A DNA stretch of 46,704 bases, taken from the NCBI RefSeq assembly GCF_050268245.1, contig NZ_JBNNGK010000023.1:1-46704 (forward strand). The letters run 5' to 3'. A program made the position numbers and the translations under genes. Within the stretch, counting starts at the first letter, position 1. Each line of letters starts with the position of its first letter. Below the pieces are notes generated by a model. That model made no database searches. It saw only the letters and a list, made by a program, of their open reading frames with translations, and was not told the origin of the DNA. This document shows, piece after piece, positions 34,137-42,786 of the stretch. The DNA is from JBNNGK01 sp050268245 (lineage in GTDB: Bacteria; Pseudomonadota; Gammaproteobacteria; Enterobacterales; Enterobacteriaceae).

Positions 34137-34531
34137 AAATATCCCATCAAAAACGGTATTTTCGTCGTGGCAAGTTTAATGATCAGGTAGACAACCCCCA
34201 ACGCCAGTACAAACGCTATCGTGCGCAGGTTTTGGCTACGGGGCTTCTTGCCTAATGCGACGTAACCCAGCAGGATATAGATAATAACGCCAATCAGCTT
34301 CTCGGTCAGCCAAGAGTCCATACCCAGCAATGGATAAAGCTGAAACATGACCACCAAAGCGATTCCGCTGAGCAACAGCACCGTATCATTCATATGCGGC
34401 GCGATCTTTACCCAGCGTTTTTGCATCATCGGCGAATCACGCCACAGCCAAATAAAACGCAAGATAAACAAGGAAATACTGATCGCTACCGTCAGTAAGT
34501 GCAAATGCTTTAATGCGGCGTATGCTGCCAT
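34133..34531 (-). CDS. sirB2: SirB2 family inner membrane protein
   Basis: This 132-residue integral membrane protein has four predicted helices (about 8-28, 48-64, 78-94 and 107-128). The N-terminal AAYAALKHLHLLTVAISISLF pattern (in part) is typical of the SirB/YchQ family; the function is unknown. It overlaps sirB1 downstream by four bases and follows prmC after 41 bp, within the E. coli gene order. Confidence 0.93.
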   Translation of the reverse strand: MAAYAALKHLHLLTVAISISLFILRFIWLWRDSPMMQKRWVKIAPHMNDTVLLLSGIALVVMFQLYPLLGMDSWLTEKLIGVIIYILLGYVALGKKPRSQNLRTIAFVLALGVVYLIIKLATTKIPFLMGYL

Positions 34532-34572
34532 GATTGCTCCTTCGCTGTATTCTGTATGTCGTTATTTTTATT

Positions 34573-35403
34573 TTAAAGATACTGCCCAAGCGTCACGCGA
34601 TCGTTTCCACCATAATCGCGGCAGGTTTCAATCGCGCTAAACCCCGCAGCCAGTAACAACGCCCGAACACTTTGACCTTGTTGCCAACCGTGTTCCAGCA
34701 TCAGCCAACCTTGCGGCAATAAATACGCTGGAGCCTGTTGCACAATAATACGTAAATCAGCTAAGCCGTTTTCCTGCGCCACCAGCGCGCTGCCCGGTTC
34801 AAAACGCACATCGCCCTGCGACAAATGCGGATCCGCACCATCAATATAGGGAGGGTTACTGATAATCAGTTGGAAACGCTGCCCGTTAACGGGCGTAAAC
34901 CAGCTGCCTTGAAGGAAGCGCGCATTAGCAATTGCCAGCTTTTGCGCATTATACTGTGCCAAAGCGACGGCATCAGGCTGTAAGTCTACCCCTGTCACCG
35001 TGCAATCCGCACGCTCACTGGCCAGCGCCAGCGCAATGGCACCGGTGCCGGTGCCCAAATCAAGAATATCGCACGGGCTTGCTGGCAAACGTGCGAGCGC
35101 CTGCTCTACCAGACATTCGGTGTCTGGACGTGGGATCAGCGTAGCAGGAGAAACCGACAGCGGTAATGACCAAAACTCACGCTCCCCCACCAAATAAGCC
35201 ACTGGCTCACCGTTTTCACGGCGCGCCAGCAAGGACTCAAGCTGGGTGATTTCTTGCGGTGTCAGTTGGGTTTCACCAAACGCCAGCAAAAAGGTTCTGG
35301 CACGTTCGGTGACATATCCCAGCAAAATTTCCGCATCCCGCTTGGCGCTATCGCTGTTGGTTAAACGTGTCGTCGCCGCTGTCAGCCAGCTGTGATAATC
35401 CAT
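34573..35403 (-). CDS. prmC: Release factor glutamine methyltransferase PrmC
   Basis: PrmC methylates the glutamine of the GGQ motif in release factors RF1 and RF2, raising termination efficiency. I chose the ATG at 35403 (276 residues, MDYHSWLTAATTRL); a GTG just before is in frame but overlaps prfA more. The SAM motif is DLGTGTG (115-121) and the catalytic NPPY is at 183-186. The ATG shares one base with the prfA stop (TGATG), so enzyme and substrate are translationally coupled. Confidence 0.97.
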   Translation of the reverse strand: MDYHSWLTAATTRLTNSDSAKRDAEILLGYVTERARTFLLAFGETQLTPQEITQLESLLARRENGEPVAYLVGEREFWSLPLSVSPATLIPRPDTECLVEQALARLPASPCDILDLGTGTGAIALALASERADCTVTGVDLQPDAVALAQYNAQKLAIANARFLQGSWFTPVNGQRFQLIISNPPYIDGADPHLSQGDVRFEPGSALVAQENGLADLRIIVQQAPAYLLPQGWLMLEHGWQQGQSVRALLLAAGFSAIETCRDYGGNDRVTLGQYL

Positions 35404-36488
35404 CACTCTGGCTCGGCAGACAGCGCAGCCAATTGGTCAGCCTGATATTCCTGCACAATCGGTTGAATGAGCATATCCAGCTTACCTTCCATCACTTCAT
35501 CCAAACGATACAAGGTGAGATTAATGCGGTGGTCGGTCACCCGACCCTGTGGGAAATTATAGGTGCGATTACGATCGGAACGGTCACCACTGCCTAGCAG
35601 ATTGCGGCGGGTCGATGCCTCTTCCTGTTGACGCTTAGCCACTTCGGCCGCGCGAATACGCGCCCCCAGCACCGACATCGCCTTGGCTTTGTTTTTGTGC
35701 TGCGAGCGTTCATCCTGACATTCAACAACAATGCCAGTGGGCAAGTGAGTAATACGAATGGCGGAATCCGTAGTGTTAACGTGCTGACCACCCGCCCCCG
35801 ATGAGCGGAACGTGTCAATTTTCAAATCACTTGGGTTGATGTCCGGCAGTTCGGCCTCTGGTATTTCAGGCATAACCGCGACGGTACAGGCTGAGGTGTG
35901 AATACGCCCTTGTGATTCAGTTTCCGGTACGCGTTGTACACGATGACCACCGGATTCAAATTTAAGATGGCCATAGACTCCGTCGCCGGAAACTTTGGCA
36001 ATCACTTCTTTGTAGCCGCCATGTTCGCCTTCGTTGGCGCTCATCACCTCAACTCGCCAACGGCGCGCTTCTGCGTAACGACTGTACATGCGGAAGAGAT
36101 CGCCGGCGAAAATCGCCGCCTCATCCCCACCGGTTCCGGCCCGTACTTCCAAAAAGCAACCGCGTTCATCATCAGGATCTTTCGGTAACAGCAACAATTG
36201 CAGCTGCTGTTCCAGTTCTTCGGTCGCATCCTTGGCTTGTTTCAACTCTTCTTGCGCCATTTCGCGCATTTCCGGGTCGTCCAGCATCATCTCTGCGGTG
36301 GCGATATCGTCTTGCACCTGACGCCATTCAAGGAAGCAACGGCTGACATCCGTCAACTGCGCATATTCACGCGACAATGCGCGGAACCGATCCTGTTCGG
36401 CAATAACACCGGCGTCGCCGAGCAGCGCCTGAACTTCTTCATGGCGCTCTTGTAACGCTTCCAGTTTGGCAACAATAGAAGGCTTCAT
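35403..36488 (-). CDS. prfA: Peptide chain release factor 1
   Basis: RF1 decodes UAA and UAG stop codons and triggers peptide release. It has 361 residues (E. coli RF1 is about the same). The peptidyl-transferase GGQ motif is at 233-235 in SGAGGQHVNTT. The stop-codon recognition PxT motif reads P188-E-T190, where E. coli has PAT as I recall. Its gene follows hemA after 32 bp and is coupled to prmC. RF1 reads amber codons, which is relevant to the amber-interrupted integrase at the right edge. Confidence 0.97.
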   Translation of the reverse strand: MKPSIVAKLEALQERHEEVQALLGDAGVIAEQDRFRALSREYAQLTDVSRCFLEWRQVQDDIATAEMMLDDPEMREMAQEELKQAKDATEELEQQLQLLLLPKDPDDERGCFLEVRAGTGGDEAAIFAGDLFRMYSRYAEARRWRVEVMSANEGEHGGYKEVIAKVSGDGVYGHLKFESGGHRVQRVPETESQGRIHTSACTVAVMPEIPEAELPDINPSDLKIDTFRSSGAGGQHVNTTDSAIRITHLPTGIVVECQDERSQHKNKAKAMSVLGARIRAAEVAKRQQEEASTRRNLLGSGDRSDRNRTYNFPQGRVTDHRINLTLYRLDEVMEGKLDMLIQPIVQEYQADQLAALSAEPE

Positions 36489-36520
36489 GCGTGGTTTTAA
36501 ACCCTGTTAATAAGAGAAAA

Positions 36521-37783
36521 CTAATGCTGATCCAGCCCGAGGCTGTCGCGTAATATTTGCAACCGCTCCACGTCGCCGTCGCCGGCTGCCTGTTGGAGGG
36601 ATTTGGTAGGGGCATGAATAAGGCGATTGGTCAGTTTATGCGCCAGATCGTGGATCACGTGTTGCACGTCGGCACCCTGTGCAATGGCGGCCAAGGCTTT
36701 GGCTTCCATCTCGGCGCGGATTTGATCGGCCTGCGAACGGTAATCGCGGATCGTTTCCACGGCACCTTGCGAACGCAACCAAGCCATAAAGTTGGTGCTT
36801 TCTTGCTGGACGATGGATTCAGCCTGCACCGCCGCCGCCTTACGCTGCGCCAAGTTGCTTTGGATAATCGCGTGCAGATCGTCCACGCTGTACAAATAGG
36901 CGTTGGCCAGTTTGCCGACTTCAGGCTCAATATCACGCGGAACGGCAATATCCACCAACAACATCGGCTGATTGCGACGCGCTTTCAACGCTCGCTCCAC
37001 CATTCCCTTACCGATGATCGGCAATGGGCTAGCGGTAGAGGTAATAATGATGTCGGCGTCCGCTAGGCGTTCATCAATTTCTGGCAAAGTGATCACTTCC
37101 GCACCGACCTCTTCCGCCAAGATTTGCGCGCGCTCGCGGGTACGGTTGGCAATAATCATATGCTTAACGTTATGTTCGCGCAGATGCCGTGCAACCAGTT
37201 CGATGGTTTCACCCGCACCGACCAAAAGTACGTTTAATTCCGCCAACGATTCAAAAATTTGACGAGCCAAAGTACAGGCGGCAAACGCCACCGATACGGC
37301 ACTTGAACCGATATCCGTTTCGGTACGTACGCGCTTGGCAACAGAGAAAGATTTTTGAAATAACCGCTCCAACTCGCCGGAAAGTGACTGACCACGTTGC
37401 GATTCAGCAAAGGCTTTTTTCACCTGCCCAAGGATTTGTGGCTCGCCCAGCACCAGGGAGTCTAATCCACTGGCAACGCGCATCAAATGGCTGACTGCGT
37501 CATCACCATGATGCCAATACAGACTTTTGCTGACCTCTTCTGGACGCAGTTTATGGTATTCGCACAACCAATTGACCAACTGCTCATGAAGGTGTTCCTG
37601 TTGTTCCACACTCAGATACAGCTCAGTTCGATTACAGGTGGACAACACGACGCCGCCCTGCACCAGCGGTTGCTGGAGCAAGCTGTTAAGCGCCTGGGTG
37701 ATTAACTCTGGGGAGAAAGTCACTTTTTCCCGCAAAGAAACCGGCGCGGTCTTGTGATTAATGCCTAACGCGAGCAGGGTCAT
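36521..37783 (-). CDS. hemA: Glutamyl-tRNA reductase HemA
   Basis: HemA reduces the glutamate of glutamyl-tRNA(Glu) to glutamate-1-semialdehyde, the first committed step of heme synthesis in this lineage. The 420-residue product has the catalytic cysteine C50 in LSTCNRTE, an NADPH-binding motif VLLVGAGETIELVARHL (about 184-200), and a helical dimerisation C-terminus. It is divergent from lolB and begins the minus-strand run hemA-prfA-prmC-sirB2-sirB1-kdsA. The ribosome site is weak, as also in E. coli. Confidence 0.97.
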   Translation of the reverse strand: MTLLALGINHKTAPVSLREKVTFSPELITQALNSLLQQPLVQGGVVLSTCNRTELYLSVEQQEHLHEQLVNWLCEYHKLRPEEVSKSLYWHHGDDAVSHLMRVASGLDSLVLGEPQILGQVKKAFAESQRGQSLSGELERLFQKSFSVAKRVRTETDIGSSAVSVAFAACTLARQIFESLAELNVLLVGAGETIELVARHLREHNVKHMIIANRTRERAQILAEEVGAEVITLPEIDERLADADIIITSTASPLPIIGKGMVERALKARRNQPMLLVDIAVPRDIEPEVGKLANAYLYSVDDLHAIIQSNLAQRKAAAVQAESIVQQESTNFMAWLRSQGAVETIRDYRSQADQIRAEMEAKALAAIAQGADVQHVIHDLAHKLTNRLIHAPTKSLQQAAGDGDVERLQILRDSLGLDQH

Positions 37784-38289
37784 TGCTTCGAGTAATACTT
37801 ATCTTGGTACGGGTTCTCGTTGAACGGCATTCTACTTGATGCGCGGGAGCAATAAAAGTAACAACCGCATCTTAGGTTAAATCACTGTTATTGCCCGTAA
37901 CGATCAGACAAAAATTTTAAAAAACAATTAATTATCTTTTTAATCAGGAAAATAATCAATCAACCGCCGTTTTTGTGGGCAGTGTATGACAGTGTAGCGA
38001 GTTTTTTTATCTCGTTCATGATACTGATTAATCTCGCTTTGATAACGTCCCCGCTACACGCATTGATTTAATTCAGTTCCTTCAGCCCGCGAGCACCTGT
38101 CGCTGAATCCGCCAATAACCGGCGTAAGGTGTCAGTTCCCCCACTTACATGGCCCCTTTCTGCACAGCGTTTACCCCAAAGGCCTAAGCCGACGGTTTTT
38201 ACCTATTGACGCTGTGCCATTAGCTCGCTAGCGTGGTGCAAAATGGGTTGTTCACATCAGCCCACAAGGACAAAAGGACAGATAAAGCC
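37784..38289. other. Divergent hemA-lolB intergenic region
   Basis: About 506 bp without a gene. The hemA-proximal half is AT-rich; the lolB half is GC-balanced. It must hold regulatory sequences for both genes. Only one promoter-like pair was noted, listed separately. Confidence 0.5.
38206..38234 (+). promoter_or_regulatory. Candidate lolB promoter
   Basis: TTGACG (38206-38211) lies 17 bp before TAGCGT (38229-38234), about 55 bp upstream of the lolB start. The -35 matches five of six consensus positions and the -10 three of six, so it is only a moderate candidate. Confidence 0.35.
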
Positions 38290-38913
38290 ATGCCAATTCG
38301 CAAAGTCAGTTTTCTTCGACTGATCCCGCTAGCCAGTCTGGTGCTGGCAGCCTGTACGACGACAAGACCAACAGGCCCGGAAACCAGCCCGACGTCACCA
38401 CAATGGCGAGCCCACGAGCAGGCGGTACAACAGTTGAACCAGTATCAAACCCGCGGTGCCTTTGCCTACCTGTCCGACCGTAAAAAAGTCTATGCGCGCT
38501 TCTTCTGGCAACAATATTCCCCGCAACGTTATCGCTTATTATTGACCAACCCGTTGGGTAGCACCGAGTTAGAACTTAACGTTCAGCAAAACGTCGTGCA
38601 ACTGACGGACAACCAAGGTAAACGCTACATCAGCGATAATGCAGAAGAGATGATTCGTAAACTTACGGGGATGTCGATCCCGTTAGATAACCTGCGCCAA
38701 TGGATGCTGGGATTGCCTGGCGAAGCGACCGATTTTACTCTCGACGACCAATATCGCCTTAGCAAACTCAATTATCAGCAAGACAGCCAAATTTGGCACG
38801 TCAGCTACCAAGATTACAATAGTGACCTGAAACCACAGCTGCCTAGCCGACTAGAGCTGAAACAGGGGGAACAGCGCATCAAGCTCAAAATGGATAATTG
38901 GACACTCAAATGA
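38290..38913 (+). CDS. lolB: Outer membrane lipoprotein receptor LolB
   Basis: LolB accepts lipoproteins from the periplasmic carrier LolA and inserts them into the outer membrane. I chose the ATG at 38290, giving 207 residues (the E. coli length); 19 further codons are open upstream. The signal peptide ends in the lipobox LAAC with C22 as the acylated cysteine and threonine at +2, fitting outer membrane sorting. The stop overlaps the ispE start (ATGA), so the two are coupled. Confidence 0.96.
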   Translation: MPIRKVSFLRLIPLASLVLAACTTTRPTGPETSPTSPQWRAHEQAVQQLNQYQTRGAFAYLSDRKKVYARFFWQQYSPQRYRLLLTNPLGSTELELNVQQNVVQLTDNQGKRYISDNAEEMIRKLTGMSIPLDNLRQWMLGLPGEATDFTLDDQYRLSKLNYQQDSQIWHVSYQDYNSDLKPQLPSRLELKQGEQRIKLKMDNWTLK

Positions 38914-39776
38914 TTCACCAGTGGCCCTCACCGGCAAAATTAAACCTGTTCTTATACATCACTGGCCGTCGCGCAGATGGGTATCATCAATTACAAACGC
39001 TGTTTCAGTTTTTGGACTTCGGCGACACACTGACTATCGAACCTCGGCAGGATACGCAGATTCGCTTACTCACGCCGGTTGATGGCGTTGCGGACGAACA
39101 AAACCTCATCGTTCGTGCCGCTCGCTTGCTACAGCATTACTGCGACCAACACGCCATCGCGACTCAACCGCGCGGGGCGGATATCAGCATCGACAAACTC
39201 CTGCCTATGGGGGGCGGGCTTGGCGGCGGTTCTTCCAATGCCGCAACGGTTCTGGTGGCGCTGAACAGCCTGTGGCAATGTGGCCTGAGCGACGATAAAC
39301 TGGCGGCGTTGGGGCTTAGCCTCGGTGCCGACGTACCGGTCTTTGTCTGCGGTCATGCCGCCTTCGCCGAGGGTATTGGCGAACAACTACAACCGGCCAA
39401 TCCGTTAGAAAAGTGGTATTTAGTGGCTCATCCTGGCGTCAGTATTCCCACACCGCTGATTTTTGGCGACCCTGAATTAAAAAGAGATAGCCCCGTTCGG
39501 CCGCTGGACGCGTTATTACTGGCTCCGTACGCAAATGATTGCGAACCGATCGCAAGAAAACGTTTTCGCGAGGTTGAACAGCTTCTTTCATGGCTGTTAC
39601 AATACGCGCCGTCACGCCTGACTGGCACAGGTGCTTGTGTGTTTGCTGAATTCGACACAGAAATCGCCGCTCGTCAGGTGTTAAGTCAAGCCCCGGTGTG
39701 GTTGCGTGGTTTTGTAGCACGTGGTGTTAACGTTTCTCCACTACATCGCCACCGCTCCGGGCAGTTTGAGTCGTAG
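38910..39776 (+). CDS. ispE: 4-diphosphocytidyl-2-C-methyl-D-erythritol kinase IspE
   Basis: IspE phosphorylates CDP-methylerythritol in the MEP isoprenoid pathway. It is a GHMP kinase of 288 residues (ATG at 38910). The substrate segment SPAKLNLFLYITGRRADGYH is near the start, and the glycine-rich ATP loop PMGGGLGGGSSNAA lies at about 97-110. The final GHMP motif GTGACVFAEF is near 240. It overlaps lolB by four bases and is followed by prs after 173 bp. Confidence 0.97.
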   Translation: MIHQWPSPAKLNLFLYITGRRADGYHQLQTLFQFLDFGDTLTIEPRQDTQIRLLTPVDGVADEQNLIVRAARLLQHYCDQHAIATQPRGADISIDKLLPMGGGLGGGSSNAATVLVALNSLWQCGLSDDKLAALGLSLGADVPVFVCGHAAFAEGIGEQLQPANPLEKWYLVAHPGVSIPTPLIFGDPELKRDSPVRPLDALLLAPYANDCEPIARKRFREVEQLLSWLLQYAPSRLTGTGACVFAEFDTEIAARQVLSQAPVWLRGFVARGVNVSPLHRHRSGQFES

Positions 39777-39949
39777 TTCAACGTGTTGTTGTGCGGGTTC
39801 ATTAGTATAATGAACCAGTGGATCCTGCGTTGTCTGCGTCTCTTTAGATTCTACACACCCGTATGTATATTGCGTCGGCGTCGCCAACAGCCCCTTGGGG
39901 TACGCCGTATGACAATATCTTCTCTGGACGCAAGCCTGAGGTTCTTCTC

Positions 39950-40897
39950 GTGCCTGATATGAAGCTTTTTGCTGGTAACGCCACCCCGGAACTAGCACAA
40001 CGTATTGCCAACCGTTTGTACACCAGCCTTGGTGACGCCGCTGTAGGTCGTTTTAGCGACGGCGAAGTAAGCGTGCAAATCAACGAAAATGTACGCGGTG
40101 GTGATATTTTCATCATCCAGTCCACCTGTGCTCCCACTAACGACAACCTGATGGAACTGGTTGTTATGGTTGATGCTCTGCGCCGCGCCTCCGCAGGCCG
40201 TATCACTGCTGTTATTCCTTACTTCGGATACGCTCGCCAAGATCGCCGCGTTCGCTCTGCTCGTGTGCCTATTACTGCGAAGGTTGTTGCCGATTTCCTT
40301 TCCAGCGTAGGCGTTGATCGGGTATTAACCGTGGATCTGCATGCTGAACAGATTCAAGGCTTCTTTGATGTCCCGGTAGACAACGTGTTTGGTAGCCCGA
40401 TTCTGCTGGAAGACATGTTGCAACAGAATTTGGAAAATCCGATCGTGGTTTCTCCGGATATTGGCGGCGTAGTCCGTGCTCGCGCTATCGCGAAACTGCT
40501 CAACGATACCGACATGGCCATCATTGACAAACGTCGTCCGCGCGCAAACGTTTCTCAGGTGATGCATATCATCGGTGACGTAGCAGGCCGCGACTGCGTG
40601 TTGGTTGATGATATGATCGATACCGGCGGCACTTTGTGTAAAGCGGCGGAAGCATTGAAAGAACGTGGCGCCAAGCGCGTCTTTGCCTACGCAACACACC
40701 CGATTTTCTCCGGCAATGCGGTGGACAACATCAAGAATTCGGTTATCGATGAAGTGATTGTTTGTGACACCATTCCATTGTCGCCTGAAATCAAGGCGCT
40801 GAAAAATGTACGTACTCTGACTCTGTCCGGCATGCTGGCTGAAGCCATCCGCCGTATCAGCAACGAAGAGTCAATTTCTGCAATGTTCGAACATTAA
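39950..40897 (+). CDS. prs: Ribose-phosphate pyrophosphokinase
   Basis: Prs makes phosphoribosyl pyrophosphate from ribose 5-phosphate and ATP, feeding purine, pyrimidine, histidine, tryptophan and NAD synthesis. The GTG at 39950 gives 315 residues (MPDMKLFAGNATPEL), as in E. coli; upstream in-frame ATG at 39863 lies in the leader. Motifs are RFSDGEVSVQ, the ATP loop YARQDRR and the PRPP loop VLVDDMIDTGGTL at about 215-227. A 173-bp leader separates it from ispE and may hold a separate promoter. A strong terminator follows. Confidence 0.98.
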   Translation: MPDMKLFAGNATPELAQRIANRLYTSLGDAAVGRFSDGEVSVQINENVRGGDIFIIQSTCAPTNDNLMELVVMVDALRRASAGRITAVIPYFGYARQDRRVRSARVPITAKVVADFLSSVGVDRVLTVDLHAEQIQGFFDVPVDNVFGSPILLEDMLQQNLENPIVVSPDIGGVVRARAIAKLLNDTDMAIIDKRRPRANVSQVMHIIGDVAGRDCVLVDDMIDTGGTLCKAAEALKERGAKRVFAYATHPIFSGNAVDNIKNSVIDEVIVCDTIPLSPEIKALKNVRTLTLSGMLAEAIRRISNEESISAMFEH

Positions 40898-40962
40898 TCC
40901 GTTACGGGCACCGCCACGTTAAACCAGGTGCTCGTATTGAATTAAAGCATCGCAGTAAAAGA

Positions 40963-40997
40963 AAAACCCGTTGGAGCATCAGCAACAACGGGTTTTC
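40963..40997. terminator. Bidirectional terminator between prs and ychH
   Basis: An 11-bp perfect stem (40963-40973 with 40986-40996) has a 12-nt loop and T runs on both strands. It serves the convergent prs and ychH transcripts. Confidence 0.85.
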
Positions 40998-41072
40998 TAT
41001 CGGTAGAGTAACATAATCCAAAACCTGATAACGCGGCATCTATCCCTTGCCGTAGGAACGTTTCCTTTTCAA

Positions 41073-41351
41073 TCAATGTGATGAACGACGTTGATTATTG
41101 CGGCAACGTTTATCGAAATTCTTAACCCACCAGTAACGATCCGCTACCTGCTCACGCCCGCCAATCCGCGCGCCAGCTAACCACAACAAGGCACCAACAA
41201 AAATACTGAGAATAGCACCATGGGAGAAGAACTGAGGTAAGTTCCAATTAGATACTTCAGCAACAATTGAGTATCCAACGCCACCAATCATCACAATCAA
41301 CCCCAGCCCCATCAAAACATTGCCTAACGTCTCCGCATTTTTACGTTTCAT
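41073..41351 (-). CDS. ychH: YchH family stress-associated membrane protein
   Basis: YchH is a small inner membrane protein of 92 residues with two helices (about 10-30 and 43-61) and a very basic C-terminal tail (KNFDKRCRNNQRRSSH). In E. coli it is linked to stress and biofilm conditions. The start has an excellent GGAGGTGAC site. It lies between prs (convergent) and pth (divergent), as in E. coli except that dauA is missing from between prs and ychH. A CRP-like site and -10 upstream fit a class II CRP-dependent promoter. Confidence 0.92.
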   Translation of the reverse strand: MKRKNAETLGNVLMGLGLIVMIGGVGYSIVAEVSNWNLPQFFSHGAILSIFVGALLWLAGARIGGREQVADRYWWVKNFDKRCRNNQRRSSH

Positions 41352-41421
41352 AAGTCACCTCCATCATGTCAAATACGAAACAAGGATAACGAATAACTCG
41401 TTAACCTACTTTATAATGTTA

Positions 41422-41465
41422 AGTATAGGCGTTGTGCGAATAAGGGTATTGCGTTGGCGATCACA
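41422..41465 (-). promoter_or_regulatory. Candidate CRP-dependent ychH promoter
   Basis: The site TGCGT-N6-TCACA (41450-41465) matches the CRP consensus at eight of ten core positions. On the minus strand a TATACT -10 (41427-41422) would give a start near 41415, placing the CRP site centred at about -42, the class II activator position. From memory E. coli ychH is in the CRP regulon. The rest of the 312-bp ychH-pth gap is AT-rich and holds no gene. Confidence 0.5.
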
Positions 41466-41663
41466 AATGCGCAATTAAGACTGACAATTCTTTACTTTAT
41501 GCTAACTATTAGCACTCTAATACAATTATTTCATTAATGAATTATTAAATTTGTAATATAAAGACCATATAAAGCACCTAACATCGGGCTGAGTTTTGTC
41601 ATTCAGCATGGTGGAAGGTAAACTACCCTCCTTTCCATTTTCTAGAGCATAACGGATCCCTCA

Positions 41664-42254
41664 GTGAGCAGTATCAAATTGATTGTCGGCCTGGCTAATC
41701 CGGGCGCTGAATATGCACAAACGCGTCACAACGCAGGGGCTTGGTATGTTGATTTGTTGGCACAACGCCATAATCAACCGCTGAAGGAAGAAAGTAAATT
41801 CTTCGGTTACACCGCACGCCTTAACCTAGCAGGACATGATGTACGTCTACTGGTACCCACGACCTTCATGAACCTAAGCGGTAAGTCGGTCGCGGCGATG
41901 GCAACATTTTTTCGCATCCAGCCAGATGAGATTTTGGTAGCGCATGACGAATTGGATTTGCCGCCGGGGATTGCGAAACTCAAACTAGGCGGCAGTAATG
42001 GTGGGCATAATGGCTTGAAAGATATTCAAAGCAAGATGGCAAACAATCCTAACTTTTATCGCCTCCGCATTGGTATCGGCCATCCAGGCGACCGCAACAA
42101 AGTTGTGGGGTTTGTGTTAGGTAAACCACCAGCGAGTGAACAAACGTTGATAGATGATGCTATCGATGAATCGTTACGCTGTACCGAACTGTTGTTAAAA
42201 CAAGGCATGACAAAAGCAATGAACCGCTTACATGCCTTCAAAGCCGGTAACTAA
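41664..42254 (+). CDS. pth: Peptidyl-tRNA hydrolase
   Basis: Pth releases peptides from peptidyl-tRNAs dropped by ribosomes, recycling the tRNA. The GTG start at 41664 gives 196 residues (MSSIKLIVGLANPGAEY). The catalytic histidine is H22 in TRHNAGAW, with the TTFMNLSGKSV and LVAHDELDLPPG segments lining the active site. In E. coli ychF follows pth closely. Here the cysteine-rich gene and a SulP gene, both on the opposite strand, separate them. Confidence 0.97.
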   Translation: MSSIKLIVGLANPGAEYAQTRHNAGAWYVDLLAQRHNQPLKEESKFFGYTARLNLAGHDVRLLVPTTFMNLSGKSVAAMATFFRIQPDEILVAHDELDLPPGIAKLKLGGSNGGHNGLKDIQSKMANNPNFYRLRIGIGHPGDRNKVVGFVLGKPPASEQTLIDDAIDESLRCTELLLKQGMTKAMNRLHAFKAGN

Positions 42255-42262
42255 TCGAAATC

Positions 42263-42538
42263 TTAGGCTGCTTGTCCATCATGCAGCCCAAAATTCGCAT
42301 TCGGGCGCAGCGGACAAATACGGCACAGACTACCGCGACAGAAAACATTCTTGAAATCTTTTGTAACACCCGTACATCGCGTATTAGAAGACATACGCTC
42401 AAACATTTTCCTCTCCCAAGCTCTGATTTCTGAGCGACTAATTAACCTCTTTTTATGCTCATTACGAAAATGTAACACAAAGCAAGAAACCGAAAACACC
42501 AATAAAACAGGTACAAATACAATCAAGCTTCCATTCAT
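42263..42538 (-). CDS. Small cysteine-rich membrane protein, 91 residues
   Basis: I do not recognise this protein. It starts at 42538 with AAGGA seven bases upstream, a strong site. Residues about 4-23 (SLIVFVPVLLVFSVSCFVLH) form one membrane helix. A basic juxtamembrane stretch (RNEHKKRLISR) favours a cytosolic tail. The tail has four cysteines, C55, C67, C72 and C75 (Cx11Cx4Cx2C, ending FCRGSLCRICPLRPN), which could bind zinc or an iron-sulfur cluster. It is convergent with pth (8 bp apart) and AT-rich. Confidence 0.7.
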   Translation of the reverse strand: MNGSLIVFVPVLLVFSVSCFVLHFRNEHKKRLISRSEIRAWERKMFERMSSNTRCTGVTKDFKNVFCRGSLCRICPLRPNANFGLHDGQAA

Positions 42539-42737
42539 GCTAGAATCCTTTTATAAAATAAAACCCTTTCCCTCCCGGCCTCAATCTAAATTAGATTATA
42601 TTAAAAGAATCACATCAGCAATATTGATATAATAAAAAAATTATTTTTCAGAATTACAGCACAACCAAGGAATAACTTATTCAGCAGAATGTATACGGAA
42701 ATATAATCTAATTTAATTAAGAATAGGTGTGGGTTAT

Positions 42738-42771
42738 TGATATAAAACAGCCACGCTTGAACGTGGCTGTT
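42738..42771 (-). terminator. Rho-independent terminator of the second SulP gene
   Basis: A 10-bp perfect stem (42746-42755 with 42762-42771) with a 6-nt loop is followed by TTTTAT on the minus strand. It starts 15 bp after the SulP stop codon. The remaining AT-rich stretch up to 42539 contains the promoter side of the cysteine-rich gene and no other gene. Confidence 0.85.
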
Positions 42772-42786
42772 GGAAAAGTCGCAATA

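Noticed and set aside
39863..39949. Upstream in-frame ATG extension of prs
   Set aside because: The conserved start is the GTG at 39950 giving MPDMKLFAGN; the 29 extra codons fall in the leader and have no family counterpart.
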